A stretch of 64,000 nucleotides of DNA from Zoogloea sp044344315 (GCF_044344315.1 NZ_JBIJDC010000005.1:15716-79715), one strand, 5' to 3'; positions 53,384 through 63,082 are shown, counted from the first letter of the stretch. Translations and numbers: made by a program. The notes: a model not told the origin generated them from the sequence alone.

Positions 53384-53968
53384 ATGGCCCAGAGCGTTGC
53401 TGCGCCAGCTCACAGCGAGCTGTTGATCAAGAAGAGCCGGTTCATCGGCTGTGTTCAGTCCGTGCCCGACCGGGCGGCAGCCCAGGCCGTCGTGGCCGCC
53501 CTGCGTGCCGAGCACCCGGGGGCGGCGCACGTGTGCTGGGCCTTGCTGGCCGGTGGGCATTCGGCCGCGGTGGACGACGGCGAGCCCGGCGGCACCGCCG
53601 GTCGGCCGATGCTGGATGTGCTGCGCCATCAGGATCTCGAAGGCGTGCTCGCCACCGTGGTGCGCTACTACGGTGGTGTCCGGCTGGGGGCGGGCGGGCT
53701 GGTCCGCGCCTATACCGACTGCGTGGCCCAGGCTCTGAAGAGCGCCCGCAAGATCCCCCTGGTGCGCTTGCGCACGATGGTGTGCGCCGTGCCCTACGGC
53801 CTGGAGGGGCTGTTCCGGCGCGAGATTGATGCGGCCGGCGGCAGCCTGCAGGGCGTGCAGCACGGCGAGGAGGTGGAGCTTTCGTTCGGCGTGGCGGAGG
53901 TGGATGCCGAGGCGCTGGTGGCCCGCTTGAACGAAGCCGGGCAGGGGCGGGTGAGCTGGCGCACCTGA
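53384..53968 (+). CDS. yigZ: YigZ/IMPACT family protein
   Basis: A 194-residue member of the UPF0029/IMPACT family. The N-terminal domain shows KKSRFIGCV, H-V-C-W-A-L, DDGEPGGTAGRPML and the V-R-Y-Y-G-G-V-R-L-G-A-G-G-L-V-R-A-Y signature; a smaller C-terminal ferredoxin-like domain follows. The eukaryotic relative controls Gcn2; the bacterial role is unclear. Probably cotranscribed with the Nudix gene. Confidence 0.92.
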   Translation: MAQSVAAPAHSELLIKKSRFIGCVQSVPDRAAAQAVVAALRAEHPGAAHVCWALLAGGHSAAVDDGEPGGTAGRPMLDVLRHQDLEGVLATVVRYYGGVRLGAGGLVRAYTDCVAQALKSARKIPLVRLRTMVCAVPYGLEGLFRREIDAAGGSLQGVQHGEEVELSFGVAEVDAEALVARLNEAGQGRVSWRT

Positions 53969-54163
53969 CGCTCAGGCTCGCCGCCGCTGTCTTCCCCCAG
54001 CTGCACTTCTCCATCGGCGTTGGCGACAATGCCCTCTGGCCTGGCTGTATGCGACAACTGGCCGCATTCCGGGGGGTGATCGATTTCGCTATGGTCGGCC
54101 CCTTTGGGCGGCCTTTCTGACAAGTACACGGCGCTGCCCTCAACTTCCACACTCGGGGGCACC

Positions 54164-56329
54164 ATGAGGCATGAAAGAGGGGGTTTTTCTGCAGCGCGCA
54201 GGACCTTGCAGAGGACGGTCATTTCCACTTTGGTCGGTAGCTGCTGTTCAGGCGCTCTTGCCCAGGAGGCGACCCAGCTCGGTACCGTTGATGTCCGGGC
54301 CGCTCCCGAGTACGACTATGTGGTGAAGTCCGTCAGCGCGGGGACCCGCACCGATACGCCAGTCGAGCACATTCCCCAATCCATCGTCAGCGTGCCGCGG
54401 GCCATGATCGAGGACCAGGGGGCGAGAACGCTCTCCGACGTGCTGCGCAATGTCAGCAATGTGTCGCTGGTGGATGCGCGTGACGCCAACAACGTGGTGT
54501 TCAAGATCCGCGGCTTCCATTCGGCCACGGTGGTGGATGGCGTGGCGCTCAAGGGCAACTTCACCAATCACGAGAGCCTGGTCAATGTGGATCGGGTTGA
54601 TGTGGTCAAGGGGCCCTCAGGCGGGCTGTTTGGCGGCCAGGGCGTGGGCGGCTACGAAACCACCGGGGGCATCGTTGCCGTCACCACCGTCGAACCGACC
54701 CAGGAGGTGGTGCGGAAGCTGGGCTTCAAGCTGGGTTCCTATGGCGAGAAGGGCACGAACTTCGATGTCAATCAGCCCCTGAGCCCGGCGCTGGCTTTGC
54801 GGATGGTGGGGGAGTGGTCTGACAGCGACAGCGAGACCGACCGTGTCTTCTTCAAGAAGCGCGCCCTGTTTCCGAGCCTGGCCTGGACCCCCAGCGCCGA
54901 TACCAAGGTGGTCTTGAGGCTGCGCTACCTGGACAACACCACGCTCGATTACAGCGGTCTGCCGACAAACGGCACGCTCAACACCGCCACCTACACCCTG
55001 CCCAGGCGCACCAACATTGCCTCCCCCGATCTGCCCGATACGACCAACACCTCCAAGGGGGTCAATCTTCAGTGGCGGCAGCAGTTGAATGACAGCTGGA
55101 GCTTCTCGCTGCTCACCGCCTACAACGAGGTGAAGCTGGATCAGCGGGGAACCTGGCTGGTGGACACCATGGGCATGATGGGTTGCATGGGCTTCGGCAG
55201 CGCCACGCCCACCCTCAACACCCTCTGCGGGGCCCGCATGTGGGCGCACCTGAAGACGAGCACGGTGTCCCCCAGCCTGACCGGCAAGCTGCAGTTTGGT
55301 GAGGCGAAGCACACCGTGAACCTGGGCTTCGATTACGAGAACACCCGTGACAACGAGTTCATGATCTATTCGAACATGATCGGGGTGGTGTCCTTTGACA
55401 ACGTGGATCTGACCAACCCGGTGTATCCCGCCTGGTCCGAGCCTGTGGCACCGACAACGCCCGATCAGCGCAACCGGTATCTGTCCAAGGTGGCCTACAT
55501 CCAGGATCAGATCGATGTGGGCAACTGGCATTTCCTGGGCAGCCTGCGGCATTCGCAGATCAAGGTGAACGACGTCAATCCGTCCTGGGGCATCAACAAC
55601 GTCAGCGATAACGCCAAGACCACGCCGCGGGTGGGTGCGGTCTATGAGTTCACCCCCCGGGTGTCGATGTTTGCCGGCTACGGCGAGGGCATGAAGGTGC
55701 CCACCTTCTCGATCTTCTCTGCACCGCCGAAGCCCGAAGAGTCCGCTCAGACCGAAGTGGGCTTCCGCCTGAAGGATCTGGCAGGTATCACGGCTACCCT
55801 GGCCTGGTTCGATCTGACGCGCAAGAACGTGGCCATCGGCGATCCGGTCAATCCGGGTTTCTCCATCCAGGCGGGCAAGCAGCGCTCGAGGGGCGTCGAC
55901 CTGGACCTGAGATGGCAGGCCAGCCCGTCATGGGCCTGGATTGCCGCCTTCACGTCGCAGACGGCGGAGATCACCGAAGACAGCAATGCCACCCTGGTGG
56001 GCAAGCAGCTGTTCAACGTGCCTGAACAGTCGGCCCGTCTGGCGACCCGCTATGACTTCCGCTCGGGCGATCTCACGGGGCTGGGTCTGGGCCTGGGCGT
56101 GACCCATCATTCCCGGCTGCCGGGCAACTCAACCAATACCTTCTTCACCCCCGCAACCACTGTCTGGGATGCGCAGCTTTCCTATTCCCTGTGGAAGGCG
56201 CGTCTGGGGCTGAATGTCCTCAATCTGACCGACAAGAAGTACTACGTTCCGTCCGCCTATTTCGTCGGCGGTCAGGTGACCCCGGCCATGCCGAGGACGA
56301 TCACGGCCACGGCGACCTTCAGTTTCTGA
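54164..56329 (+). CDS. TonB-dependent siderophore-type receptor
   Basis: A 721-residue outer-membrane receptor. A signal peptide (about 1-31, ending GALAQ) is followed by a TonB-box-like stretch (LGTVDV), a plug domain (QSIVSVPRAMIEDQGARTL and the NVDRVDVVKGPSG segment), and a 22-strand barrel ending in TATATFSF with a terminal Phe, as needed for barrel assembly. It resembles ferric-siderophore receptors, but the ligand cannot be told. The start is the ATG at 54164 (GGGGG upstream); earlier frames lack a signal. No transporter partner genes are next to it, and no clear Fur box was seen in the 195 bases before it. Confidence 0.9.
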   Translation: MRHERGGFSAARRTLQRTVISTLVGSCCSGALAQEATQLGTVDVRAAPEYDYVVKSVSAGTRTDTPVEHIPQSIVSVPRAMIEDQGARTLSDVLRNVSNVSLVDARDANNVVFKIRGFHSATVVDGVALKGNFTNHESLVNVDRVDVVKGPSGGLFGGQGVGGYETTGGIVAVTTVEPTQEVVRKLGFKLGSYGEKGTNFDVNQPLSPALALRMVGEWSDSDSETDRVFFKKRALFPSLAWTPSADTKVVLRLRYLDNTTLDYSGLPTNGTLNTATYTLPRRTNIASPDLPDTTNTSKGVNLQWRQQLNDSWSFSLLTAYNEVKLDQRGTWLVDTMGMMGCMGFGSATPTLNTLCGARMWAHLKTSTVSPSLTGKLQFGEAKHTVNLGFDYENTRDNEFMIYSNMIGVVSFDNVDLTNPVYPAWSEPVAPTTPDQRNRYLSKVAYIQDQIDVGNWHFLGSLRHSQIKVNDVNPSWGINNVSDNAKTTPRVGAVYEFTPRVSMFAGYGEGMKVPTFSIFSAPPKPEESAQTEVGFRLKDLAGITATLAWFDLTRKNVAIGDPVNPGFSIQAGKQRSRGVDLDLRWQASPSWAWIAAFTSQTAEITEDSNATLVGKQLFNVPEQSARLATRYDFRSGDLTGLGLGLGVTHHSRLPGNSTNTFFTPATTVWDAQLSYSLWKARLGLNVLNLTDKKYYVPSAYFVGGQVTPAMPRTITATATFSF

Positions 56330-56348
56330 GGACTTGCGCGAGCAAAAC

Positions 56349-56376
56349 AAAAAAGGCACCCGAGGGTGCCTTTTTT
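56349..56376 (+). terminator. Terminator after TonB receptor
   Basis: GGCACCC and GGGTGCC around GA, with six A before and six T after, form a strong hairpin usable in both directions. Confidence 0.92.
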
Positions 56377-56419
56377 GCTGCGTATCGTTGCCAGGTTACT
56401 GAAAACGCTACGCTTTGTC

Positions 56420-56494
56420 TGGTGGGCGGTACTGGGATCGAACCAGTGGCTTCCACCGTGTGAAGGTGGCACTCTACCGCTGAGTTAACCGCCC
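56420..56494 (-). tRNA. tRNA-Val (anticodon CAC)
   Basis: A 75-base tRNA on the - strand. The acceptor stem GGGCGGT pairs with ACCGCCC, CCA is encoded, and the T arm has GGTTCGATCC. The anticodon stem CCACC/GGTGG encloses TTCACAC, giving anticodon CAC, which reads GUG. Confidence 0.96.
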
Positions 56495-56512
56495 GGTAGG
56501 TGAAGAGCGCGC

Positions 56513-56541
56513 ATTTTAGTAAGGGGTCGGTGGGCTGTCAA
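56513..56541 (-). promoter_or_regulatory. Sigma-70 promoter of tRNA-Val
   Basis: On the - strand TTGACA and TAAAAT are separated by exactly 17 bases, ending 18 bases before the tRNA. Confidence 0.85.
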
Positions 56542-56665
56542 GCGGTGGCGTGATTTTTCTTTTGCTGACCGGCAAAAGGGGAACTTGCGGGTGAGCGGGG
56601 TATTCTGGACTTCGAGGGTGGCGGAGATCCACCTGTTTGCACATTCCACCCCATCGGAGACTTTC

Positions 56666-57499
56666 ATGTTGCGTGTTCGTGTATCGCTGGCCCGTGTCGG
56701 GCTGCTGGCTGTCGTGTGCGCTTTCCATCCCGCCCAGGCGGAGTTGCTGGGCGAGGAGGATCTGGCCGAGGTGGTGCGCAAGCCGGCCATCGGGCTCTAT
56801 AAGGGCTATGCGGAGTTCAAGATGGCCCACTACGCGGAGGCGAAGCAGATCTGGACGGTGCTGGCCGAGCGGGGCATGGGCGAGGCCTGGTTCAACCTGG
56901 GGATTCTGGCCGAGGACGGGTTGGGCGAGCCGCAGGATGGGGCGGAGGCGCGGCGGCGTTACGAGAAGGCGGCGGTGGCCGGTAGCCGCAATGCGGCCCT
57001 GCGGCTGGGCACGTCCCTGCAGACCCGCCGTTTTGGGGCGCCGGATGTGGCTGGCGCGCGGCATTGGCTGAAGACTGCCGCCGACATGGGTGACGACGAG
57101 GCCGCGGCGCAATTGGCGGTGCTGGATGGCACGGCGCAGCGCTCGGTGAGTGCGGAAGACCGACGTCTGGCCCAGGCGCGGCGCCTGGAGGCGGACGGCA
57201 GCCTGCCGGATGCGCTGACGGCCTACCGGGCGATTGCTGACGCGGGCGACCCCCGGGGGCTGACGCGTCTGGCCTGGCTGCATGAAGCCGGGCGGGGCGT
57301 GCCGCGCAATCTGGACGAGGCGGCGCGCCTGTTCCGCCAGGCCGCCGAGGCCGGTGAGCCTGAGGGGCAGTACGCCCTGTCGGTGATGCTGGATACCGGC
57401 GCTGGGCAGGCGCAGGACCCCGGTCAGGCCCTGCGCTGGCTGCGGGCGTCGGCCGAGGGCCGTTATCCGCCGGCGATCGAGGCCCTGAAGGCGCGCTGA
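56666..57499 (+). CDS. Periplasmic Sel1-repeat protein
   Basis: A 277-residue protein with a signal peptide (about 1-24, HPAQA) and several Sel1-type (TPR-like) repeats: AEARGMG..WFNLGILAEDGLG, GDPRGLTRLAWLHEAGRGV and EGQYALSVMLDTGAG. Sel1 proteins scaffold protein complexes in the periplasm; the partner is not known. ATG 56666 has GGAGA 7 bases before it and starts the signal. Confidence 0.85.
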   Translation: MLRVRVSLARVGLLAVVCAFHPAQAELLGEEDLAEVVRKPAIGLYKGYAEFKMAHYAEAKQIWTVLAERGMGEAWFNLGILAEDGLGEPQDGAEARRRYEKAAVAGSRNAALRLGTSLQTRRFGAPDVAGARHWLKTAADMGDDEAAAQLAVLDGTAQRSVSAEDRRLAQARRLEADGSLPDALTAYRAIADAGDPRGLTRLAWLHEAGRGVPRNLDEAARLFRQAAEAGEPEGQYALSVMLDTGAGQAQDPGQALRWLRASAEGRYPPAIEALKAR

Positions 57500-57637
57500 G
57501 CCGGGCAGGCTTTAGTGGGCCGGGCGTTTGTGGGGTCGAATAAACCTGCTTGCCTCGGTTGAGCGCCGAGAAGCACACGCAAACCCAATGCTGACCTGGG
57601 CATGGGTGGGGCTTACGGGAGCCAGGCTGGACCTCCT

Positions 57638-57775
57638 GTAGGGGCGACTTCAGTCGCCCACCGGCTTCGATGAAGGGCATGCCGGTGATCGGGGCGTGGA
57701 TGGGCGACTGAAGTCGCCCCTACAAGTCGCCCCCACAAGTCGCCCCCACAAGTCGCCCCCGCAAGTCGCCTCTAC
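57638..57775. repeat. REP-like inverted repeat plus 13-bp tandem array
   Basis: A 23-bp element (57638-57660) returns as a perfect inverted copy at 57701-57723, with 40 bases between. From 57711 about five units of a 13-bp repeat (AAGTCGCCCCCAC-type) follow to 57775. This is the main content of the 57500-57848 gap, which holds no gene. The arms contain GGGCGACTGAAGTCGCCC. No REP-transposase gene is nearby. Confidence 0.85.
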
Positions 57776-57848
57776 GGGAGCGCTTGCACGGATCGTCAGA
57801 CGATGCGGCAAACTGAGGAAGCCCGGATAGGTTCGACCCTACGCGATG

Positions 57849-58733
57849 CTAGATTGCGGCGGCCCGGGCTACGCGCCGGCTGTCGATGGCGATGAGCACG
57901 CCAGCCACCCCGATCACCAGCATGCCGCCCAGGGCGATGCGGTCGGGCAGCTGATCGAAGACCAGCCAGCCGAACAGGGTGGCCCACAGCAGTTGCACGT
58001 AGAGCAGCGGCGAGAGCAGGGAGGCGGGGGCTTCGCGGAAGGCGCGGGTGAGCAGGAAATGCCCGCAGCCGGCCAGCACGCCCATGGCGCCCATGGCCAG
58101 GTAGTCGGGCGTGCTGGGGTCCGGGCCGTGGTTCATCCACGGCAGGGCCGCGGTAGTTAAGGCGCTGCCGATGAGTGCGGTGTGAAACAGCAGGGTTACC
58201 GGGCTCTCGGTGCTCGACATCTTGCGGGTGAGGATCTGGTAGAGGGCGTACACCACGGCGGCGGCGAGGGCGAAGGCGATGCCCTCCGGCACCAGTCCGC
58301 TGCCGGGGCGGGCCACCAGCAGCACCCCGCTGAAGCCCAGCAGCACGGCGAGCCAGCGCAGGGCGCCGATCTTCTCGCCGAGGATGGGGCGGGCCAGCAG
58401 CACCACGATGACCGGCGAGGCGAAGATGATGGCGGTGGCTTCGGCCAGGGGCATGCGCTGAAAGGCGGCCACGCCACACAGGCTGGTGGACAGCAGGAGC
58501 AGCCCGCGCACCAGGTGCATGCCCGGCCGCCGGGTGCGAAAGAGCCGCGTGCGCAAGGCCGGGCCGAGCATCACCAGCATGAGCAGCAGGTGCACGGTGT
58601 AGCGTGCCCACACCAGCAGTGGCACCGGGAAGCGTGTGCTCAGGTGCTTGGTGGTGACGTCGAGCATCACGAAGAGCAGCAGCGAGGCCATGGCCAGGCC
58701 GATGCCCAGCAGCGGGCGCTGGGCGTGGCTCAC
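57849..58733 (-). CDS. EamA-family (DMT) transporter
   Basis: A 294-residue inner-membrane protein with ten predicted helices in two EamA halves. Typical elements are WARYTVHLLLMLVMLG, the R-M-P-L-A-E-A-T-A-I-I-F-A-S-P segment, ILGEKIG and a closing LLSPLLYVQLLWATLFGWLVF. Family members export small metabolites; no substrate can be assigned. The ATG is at 58733, overlapping the stop of the kinase gene (ATGA). Confidence 0.88.
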   Translation of the reverse strand: MSHAQRPLLGIGLAMASLLLFVMLDVTTKHLSTRFPVPLLVWARYTVHLLLMLVMLGPALRTRLFRTRRPGMHLVRGLLLLSTSLCGVAAFQRMPLAEATAIIFASPVIVVLLARPILGEKIGALRWLAVLLGFSGVLLVARPGSGLVPEGIAFALAAAVVYALYQILTRKMSSTESPVTLLFHTALIGSALTTAALPWMNHGPDPSTPDYLAMGAMGVLAGCGHFLLTRAFREAPASLLSPLLYVQLLWATLFGWLVFDQLPDRIALGGMLVIGVAGVLIAIDSRRVARAAAI

Positions 58734-60715
58734 GCGCCGAGGGAGAACAGGAAGGTGGCGCCCTTGCCCGCCTGGCTCTCGGCGCGGATCCAGCCGCCGT
58801 GGCGACGCACGATGCGATGCACGGTGGCCAGGCCGATGCCGCTGCCTTCAAATTCGGCGGCTGTATGAAAGCGCTGAAAGGGGGTGAACAGCTTGGTGGC
58901 GTCGGAGCGGTTGAAGCCCACCCCGTTGTCGGCCACAAAATAGGCCAGACCCTCCGGCTCCTGGTGCACCCCGAAGCGGATGCACGGTGCGTCAACCGGG
59001 CGGGTGAACTTCCAGGCGTTGCCGATCAGGTTCTCAAGCACGGTGCGCAGCAGCACCGGGTCGCATTCGGCGTGGATGCCCGGATCGATCTCGAAACGCA
59101 CCTTGCGCTCCGGCGATGCATCGAGAAAGTCCCGGGCGATGCTGGCTGCCGTGGCGGAGAGGTCGGTGTCACGGCATTGCAGGGGTTTGCGGACGTGGCG
59201 CGACAGGTCGAGCAGATCATCGATCAGGCTGGCCATGCGCCGTGCGGCGTCACGCACCCGGCCCAGGTGGTCGAGGCCTTCGGGGCCAAGGGCGGCGGCG
59301 TGCTCGTCCATGACCACGCTGGAGAAGCCCTCAATGGCCCGCAGGGGCGTGCGCAGGTCGTGGGAAACCGAATAGCTGAAGGATTCTAGCTCGGCCAGCG
59401 TGGCGCTGAGTTCGGCGGTGCGCCGGGCAACCCGCTCTTCAAGAGTGGCGTTGAGGGCCCGCACCTGCTCTTCCATCAGCACCCGGTCGGTGATGTCCCG
59501 GCCCACCACGACCAGCATCTGGCGGCTGCCGTCGGGGTTGAAGACGGGCTTCTTGATCACGTCCAGGTAGCAGGTCGTGCCGTCGGGGCAGGGTAGGCGG
59601 TCGATGTAGCGATAGCCGTCCGGGGTGCTCCAGGCCAGGTCGTTGGTCGCTGCGCACTCGAACAGGCTCTGGGCCACCAGGGGCGTGGCGACGCGGGCCA
59701 GCTCTTGCTCCGTGAGCCCGGCGTAATCCACGCCGGTGAGTCCAAACAGGCGCAGCCCGGTGCCGTTGCTGATGAGCCAGCGGTTCTCCCCGTCCTTCAC
59801 GATGACGACGTCCGGGGTGGATTCGATGATCCGGCGCAGGCGCTCTTCGCCTTCCCGCCGGGCAAGGCGCACGCGCTGGTCAATGAGTTCCTGTTCCTGC
59901 TCGGCGATGATCTCGCGCAGGAAGGCGACGTAGCGGCCCTCCAGGCTGGTCACGATATCGTGCTCGGAGAGCACGCCCACCAGGCGTCCACTGCGCATCA
60001 CCAGCAGGTGGCGGATGTCGGCCTGCTGCATGGCCTGGGCCGCCGACCAGACTGAGGTGGAGGTCTGGACGAAGATGGGGTTGGGGCTCATCACCTCGGA
60101 CAGGGTGATATCGGCGATCCGCGCATTGCGGGACAGCAGCACGGTCAGGTCGTGGAAGGTGAATACGCCTACCGGCTTCCCGGCCGCTTCGGCCACCACG
60201 CAGCCGATGTTGTACTGGCGCATTTGGCGGATGGCCTGGTCCACTCCCGCGCTGGCGGGGATGGTGTGGGGGCGCGGGCTCATTACGTGGCCCACGGTGT
60301 CCAGGTGGGTGAAGTGCTCCACGCCCAGGGCGGCCAGCAGCTCGGTTTCCGAGATCAGCACGCCGGGGTCGTCCGGCACGTTCTGGATGCGGATGTGCCG
60401 GCTGCCGTGGCGCACCAGCAGGCGGTAAGCCTCGCGCAGATCGGTGTGAGGCTGGCCAACCGGCGGGTTGGGGTCGCAGGCCTCTCCGAGCATCAGGCTG
60501 GCCGGGTCCGAGTCGAGGCAGGCCCGGGCAGCGCTGCGCTCGGTGATGATGCCCACGTAGCGCTCGTCGCACATCACGATGGCCCCGGAAACCCGGTGGG
60601 TGAGCAGGGTGGCCAGGGCTTCGGCCAGCGGCATCTCGGCCGGCAGGCGCAGCAGGATGGGCGAACAGACGTCGCCAAGGGTGCCATTGTGGCCAGGTTG
60701 CTGGAGCAGGCTCAT
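58730..60715 (-). CDS. CBS-PAS sensor histidine kinase
   Basis: A 661-residue soluble kinase: two CBS pairs (about 10-135 and 140-260; GVLSEHDIVTSLEG closes the second), a PAS domain (about 290-415, RIIESTPDVVIVKDGE), a HisKA helix with the phospho-acceptor in SVSHDLRTPLRAIEGFS, and an HATPase domain with ENLIGNAWKFT, ADNGVGFN and GSGIGLATVHR. The CBS pairs may bind adenylates. No membrane helices are seen. No response regulator is adjacent. It overlaps nnr by 4 bases, so they should be coexpressed. Confidence 0.92.
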   Translation of the reverse strand: MSLLQQPGHNGTLGDVCSPILLRLPAEMPLAEALATLLTHRVSGAIVMCDERYVGIITERSAARACLDSDPASLMLGEACDPNPPVGQPHTDLREAYRLLVRHGSRHIRIQNVPDDPGVLISETELLAALGVEHFTHLDTVGHVMSPRPHTIPASAGVDQAIRQMRQYNIGCVVAEAAGKPVGVFTFHDLTVLLSRNARIADITLSEVMSPNPIFVQTSTSVWSAAQAMQQADIRHLLVMRSGRLVGVLSEHDIVTSLEGRYVAFLREIIAEQEQELIDQRVRLARREGEERLRRIIESTPDVVIVKDGENRWLISNGTGLRLFGLTGVDYAGLTEQELARVATPLVAQSLFECAATNDLAWSTPDGYRYIDRLPCPDGTTCYLDVIKKPVFNPDGSRQMLVVVGRDITDRVLMEEQVRALNATLEERVARRTAELSATLAELESFSYSVSHDLRTPLRAIEGFSSVVMDEHAAALGPEGLDHLGRVRDAARRMASLIDDLLDLSRHVRKPLQCRDTDLSATAASIARDFLDASPERKVRFEIDPGIHAECDPVLLRTVLENLIGNAWKFTRPVDAPCIRFGVHQEPEGLAYFVADNGVGFNRSDATKLFTPFQRFHTAAEFEGSGIGLATVHRIVRRHGGWIRAESQAGKGATFLFSLGA

Positions 60716-62223
60716 GGCGGGCCGGCGGGGGGGCGGTGCTGGAGCCATTGGTTGAAAACCTGGCGGGCGGCGCCGGCCATCTCGTCGGCGAGCAGGCCGG
60801 TGTCCAGGCCCAGCCCGGTGCATAGGCTGTCGCCGGCCAAACCGTGCAGGTGCACCCCGGCCAGCAGGGCGTCCCGGGGGGGCCAGCCGCGGGCGAGCAG
60901 GGCGCAGACCAGGCCGGTGAGCACGTCACCCATGCCGGCCGTGGCCATGGCCGGGTTGCCGGTGGTGTTGATCCACCAGGCACCATCGGGCCCGGCGATC
61001 ACGCTGCCGCAGCCCTTGAGCACCACCCAGGCCTGGTAGCGGCGGGCCAGGGTGCAGGCGGCGGCGACGCGGTCGGCCTGCACTGCGGCAGTGTCGCAGC
61101 CCAGCAGGCGGGCGGCTTCGGCCGGGTGGGGGGTGAGTACGGCAGGCTGGGCACGCCCGGCCAGGGCGGTTTGCAGGTCGGTGTTTCGGGCCAGCAGATT
61201 GAGGGCGTCGGCATCCAGCACCAGGGGCGTTGCCGCCGCCAGGGCCGTGGCCACCAGGGCGCGGGCCGCGTCGGACTGGCCCAGGCCCGGGCCCACGGCG
61301 AGGGCAGCACTGCCGGCTTCATCAAGCAGCGCGTGGGCGCTGCGGAACATCAGCTCGGGGCGTAGCAGGTCAACGGCCAGGGCTGCCGGGTCGAGCAGGC
61401 CGACGAGAACGCGGCCGGCGCCAAGATAGGCGGCTGCCCGCCCGGCCAGCAGGGCCGCGCCAACCATGCCTGGCGCGCCGCCGATGATGGCAGCGTCGCC
61501 GTAGCTGCCCTTGTGGCTGTTACGCCGGCGTGGCTGCAGGTGCTCGGCAAACAGGGCAGGGCGCACCGCGTGGCCGGTGGCGGGGGCCAGGGCTTCGGCG
61601 TCCAGGTCCAGGGTAGCCAGGTGGAGGGTGCCGCACTGGTCGGGCCCGTCCAGGGTGAGCAGCCCGGGCTTGAGGGCGATGAAGGTGACGGTGTGATCGG
61701 CCTGGAAGCAGGCGCCGGGGCAGTGCCCGCTGTCGGCATCGAGACCGCTGGGGATGTCCAGGGCCAGACGCAGGCCGCGGGTGGCGGACAACTGTGCGAT
61801 CCATTCGCCGTACAGGCCTTCGATGGGCCGCTGCAGGCCGATGCCGAACAGCGCGTCGATGACCATGGACCAGCCCCCCTCGGGAGGTGTTGGCAGGCTT
61901 GGGTGGGTAGTGCCGCCGAAGGCCAGCCAGGCAGCATGGGCGGCGGCGGCATCGGGGGGCAAGCGGGCCGGGTCGGCGGCAAAGGCGACGCTGACCCGGT
62001 GGCCCGCGGCGTGCAGGCGCCGGGCCACCACAAAGCCGTCGCCCCCGTTGTTGCCCGGCCCGCAGGCCACCAGCACCAGGGCGCCGGTGCCGGGCAGCAG
62101 ATCCAGGGCCACGGCCGCGGCAGCAGCCCCGGCCCGTTCCATCAGGGGCGGTACGGCACCGGGCAGGGCCAGACTCTCGATGGCGCGGAGGGCTGCGACG
62201 GGGTAGATGGGGGGCGCAGGCAT
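60712..62223 (-). CDS. nnr: Bifunctional NAD(P)HX epimerase/dehydratase
   Basis: A 503-residue YjeF-type protein. The N-terminal half is the epimerase (GPGNNGGDGFVVARRL, IDALFGIGL, ALDIPSGLDADSG), the C-terminal half the dehydratase (HKGSYGDAAIIGG, LDADALNLLA, LTPHPAEAARLL, and NPAMATAGMGDVLTGLV). It repairs hydrated NADH/NADPH. The ATG at 62223 starts right at the domain. It shares a 4-base overlap with the kinase gene. Confidence 0.95.
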   Translation of the reverse strand: MPAPPIYPVAALRAIESLALPGAVPPLMERAGAAAAAVALDLLPGTGALVLVACGPGNNGGDGFVVARRLHAAGHRVSVAFAADPARLPPDAAAAHAAWLAFGGTTHPSLPTPPEGGWSMVIDALFGIGLQRPIEGLYGEWIAQLSATRGLRLALDIPSGLDADSGHCPGACFQADHTVTFIALKPGLLTLDGPDQCGTLHLATLDLDAEALAPATGHAVRPALFAEHLQPRRRNSHKGSYGDAAIIGGAPGMVGAALLAGRAAAYLGAGRVLVGLLDPAALAVDLLRPELMFRSAHALLDEAGSAALAVGPGLGQSDAARALVATALAAATPLVLDADALNLLARNTDLQTALAGRAQPAVLTPHPAEAARLLGCDTAAVQADRVAAACTLARRYQAWVVLKGCGSVIAGPDGAWWINTTGNPAMATAGMGDVLTGLVCALLARGWPPRDALLAGVHLHGLAGDSLCTGLGLDTGLLADEMAGAARQVFNQWLQHRPPAGPP

Positions 62224-62236
62224 GTCTGTGTGGAGC

Positions 62237-63082
62237 TCAGATGCTCTCCAATAGTTCGAAAGCCATTTCCCGCAGGTCGTGAAATTCACTCTCGCTCACG
62301 TTGAGGTGCTGCAGCACGTGCGGGCGGATGCGCAGCCAGCTGGCGTCCTCGCTCATGCGCATGAAGCTATTCACGAAACAGTCGGACAGGGCCGCGAGGC
62401 AGATCAGGGTGCGGCAGCGGGCGTCGTCCGTCTCGGCGTCGGGCGCGAAAATGGACTGGTCGTGGTGGATCAGCGTGGCCCGGCTGATGTCCTCGGCGAG
62501 GCCCCAGGTGCGGGTCAGAAAGCAACCGATGGCCGCGTGGTGGGTGGCGTGCCGGGTTTCTTCCACTTCGGTGAAGCTGCGGCTGTCATCGCCATTGGCC
62601 AGTTGCAGGGTGTCCCGGTAGTCGGGAAAGCGTTGCAGCAGCACGGCGATGCCGCAATCGTGGAAGAGCCCGAAGGTGTAGGCGTGGTCGGCGGGGACGC
62701 CGCGGAATTCCTTGGTCAGGCGCGCCGACAGCTGGGCGACGCGGATGCTGCTGTCCCAGAACCGGTCCAGCCGCACCGGCCCGGCAATGCTGCTGCGCAG
62801 CGCGAAACCGGCCACCAGGCTGGACAGGACGCGGCTGCCCAACACCGGAATCGCCTGTTGCACGGTACCGACCTTGCGGCTGAGCCCGAAGGCGGGGGAG
62901 TTGGCGACCTTCATGACCGACGCCGCCAGGGCCACGTCGCCGTTCACGATCTGACCCACCACGGTCAGGGACATGTTGGGCGATTCGATCTCTTTTTGCA
63001 GACGGGTGAGCACCTCGGGGCGGGGCGGGATGCCGATGCCCTTTACAAGGCGTTCGACATCGGCGGGTGCGGGAGTGGACAT
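62237..63082 (-). CDS. HDOD domain signalling protein
   Basis: A 281-residue HDOD protein: PPRPEVLTRLQKE, an HDOD core with VANSPAFGLSRKVGTV and FGLFHDCGIAVL, and AAIGCFLTRTWGL, a known late motif. HDOD proteins are usually non-enzymatic relatives of HD hydrolases used in signalling. It ends 13 bases before nnr and probably forms one operon with it. Confidence 0.88.
   Translation of the reverse strand: MSTPAPADVERLVKGIGIPPRPEVLTRLQKEIESPNMSLTVVGQIVNGDVALAASVMKVANSPAFGLSRKVGTVQQAIPVLGSRVLSSLVAGFALRSSIAGPVRLDRFWDSSIRVAQLSARLTKEFRGVPADHAYTFGLFHDCGIAVLLQRFPDYRDTLQLANGDDSRSFTEVEETRHATHHAAIGCFLTRTWGLAEDISRATLIHHDQSIFAPDAETDDARCRTLICLAALSDCFVNSFMRMSEDASWLRIRPHVLQHLNVSESEFHDLREMAFELLESI

Noticed and set aside
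57711..57775. Tandem 13-bp repeats as a CRISPR array
   Set aside because: Units are contiguous with no spacers, and no cas genes are in the window.
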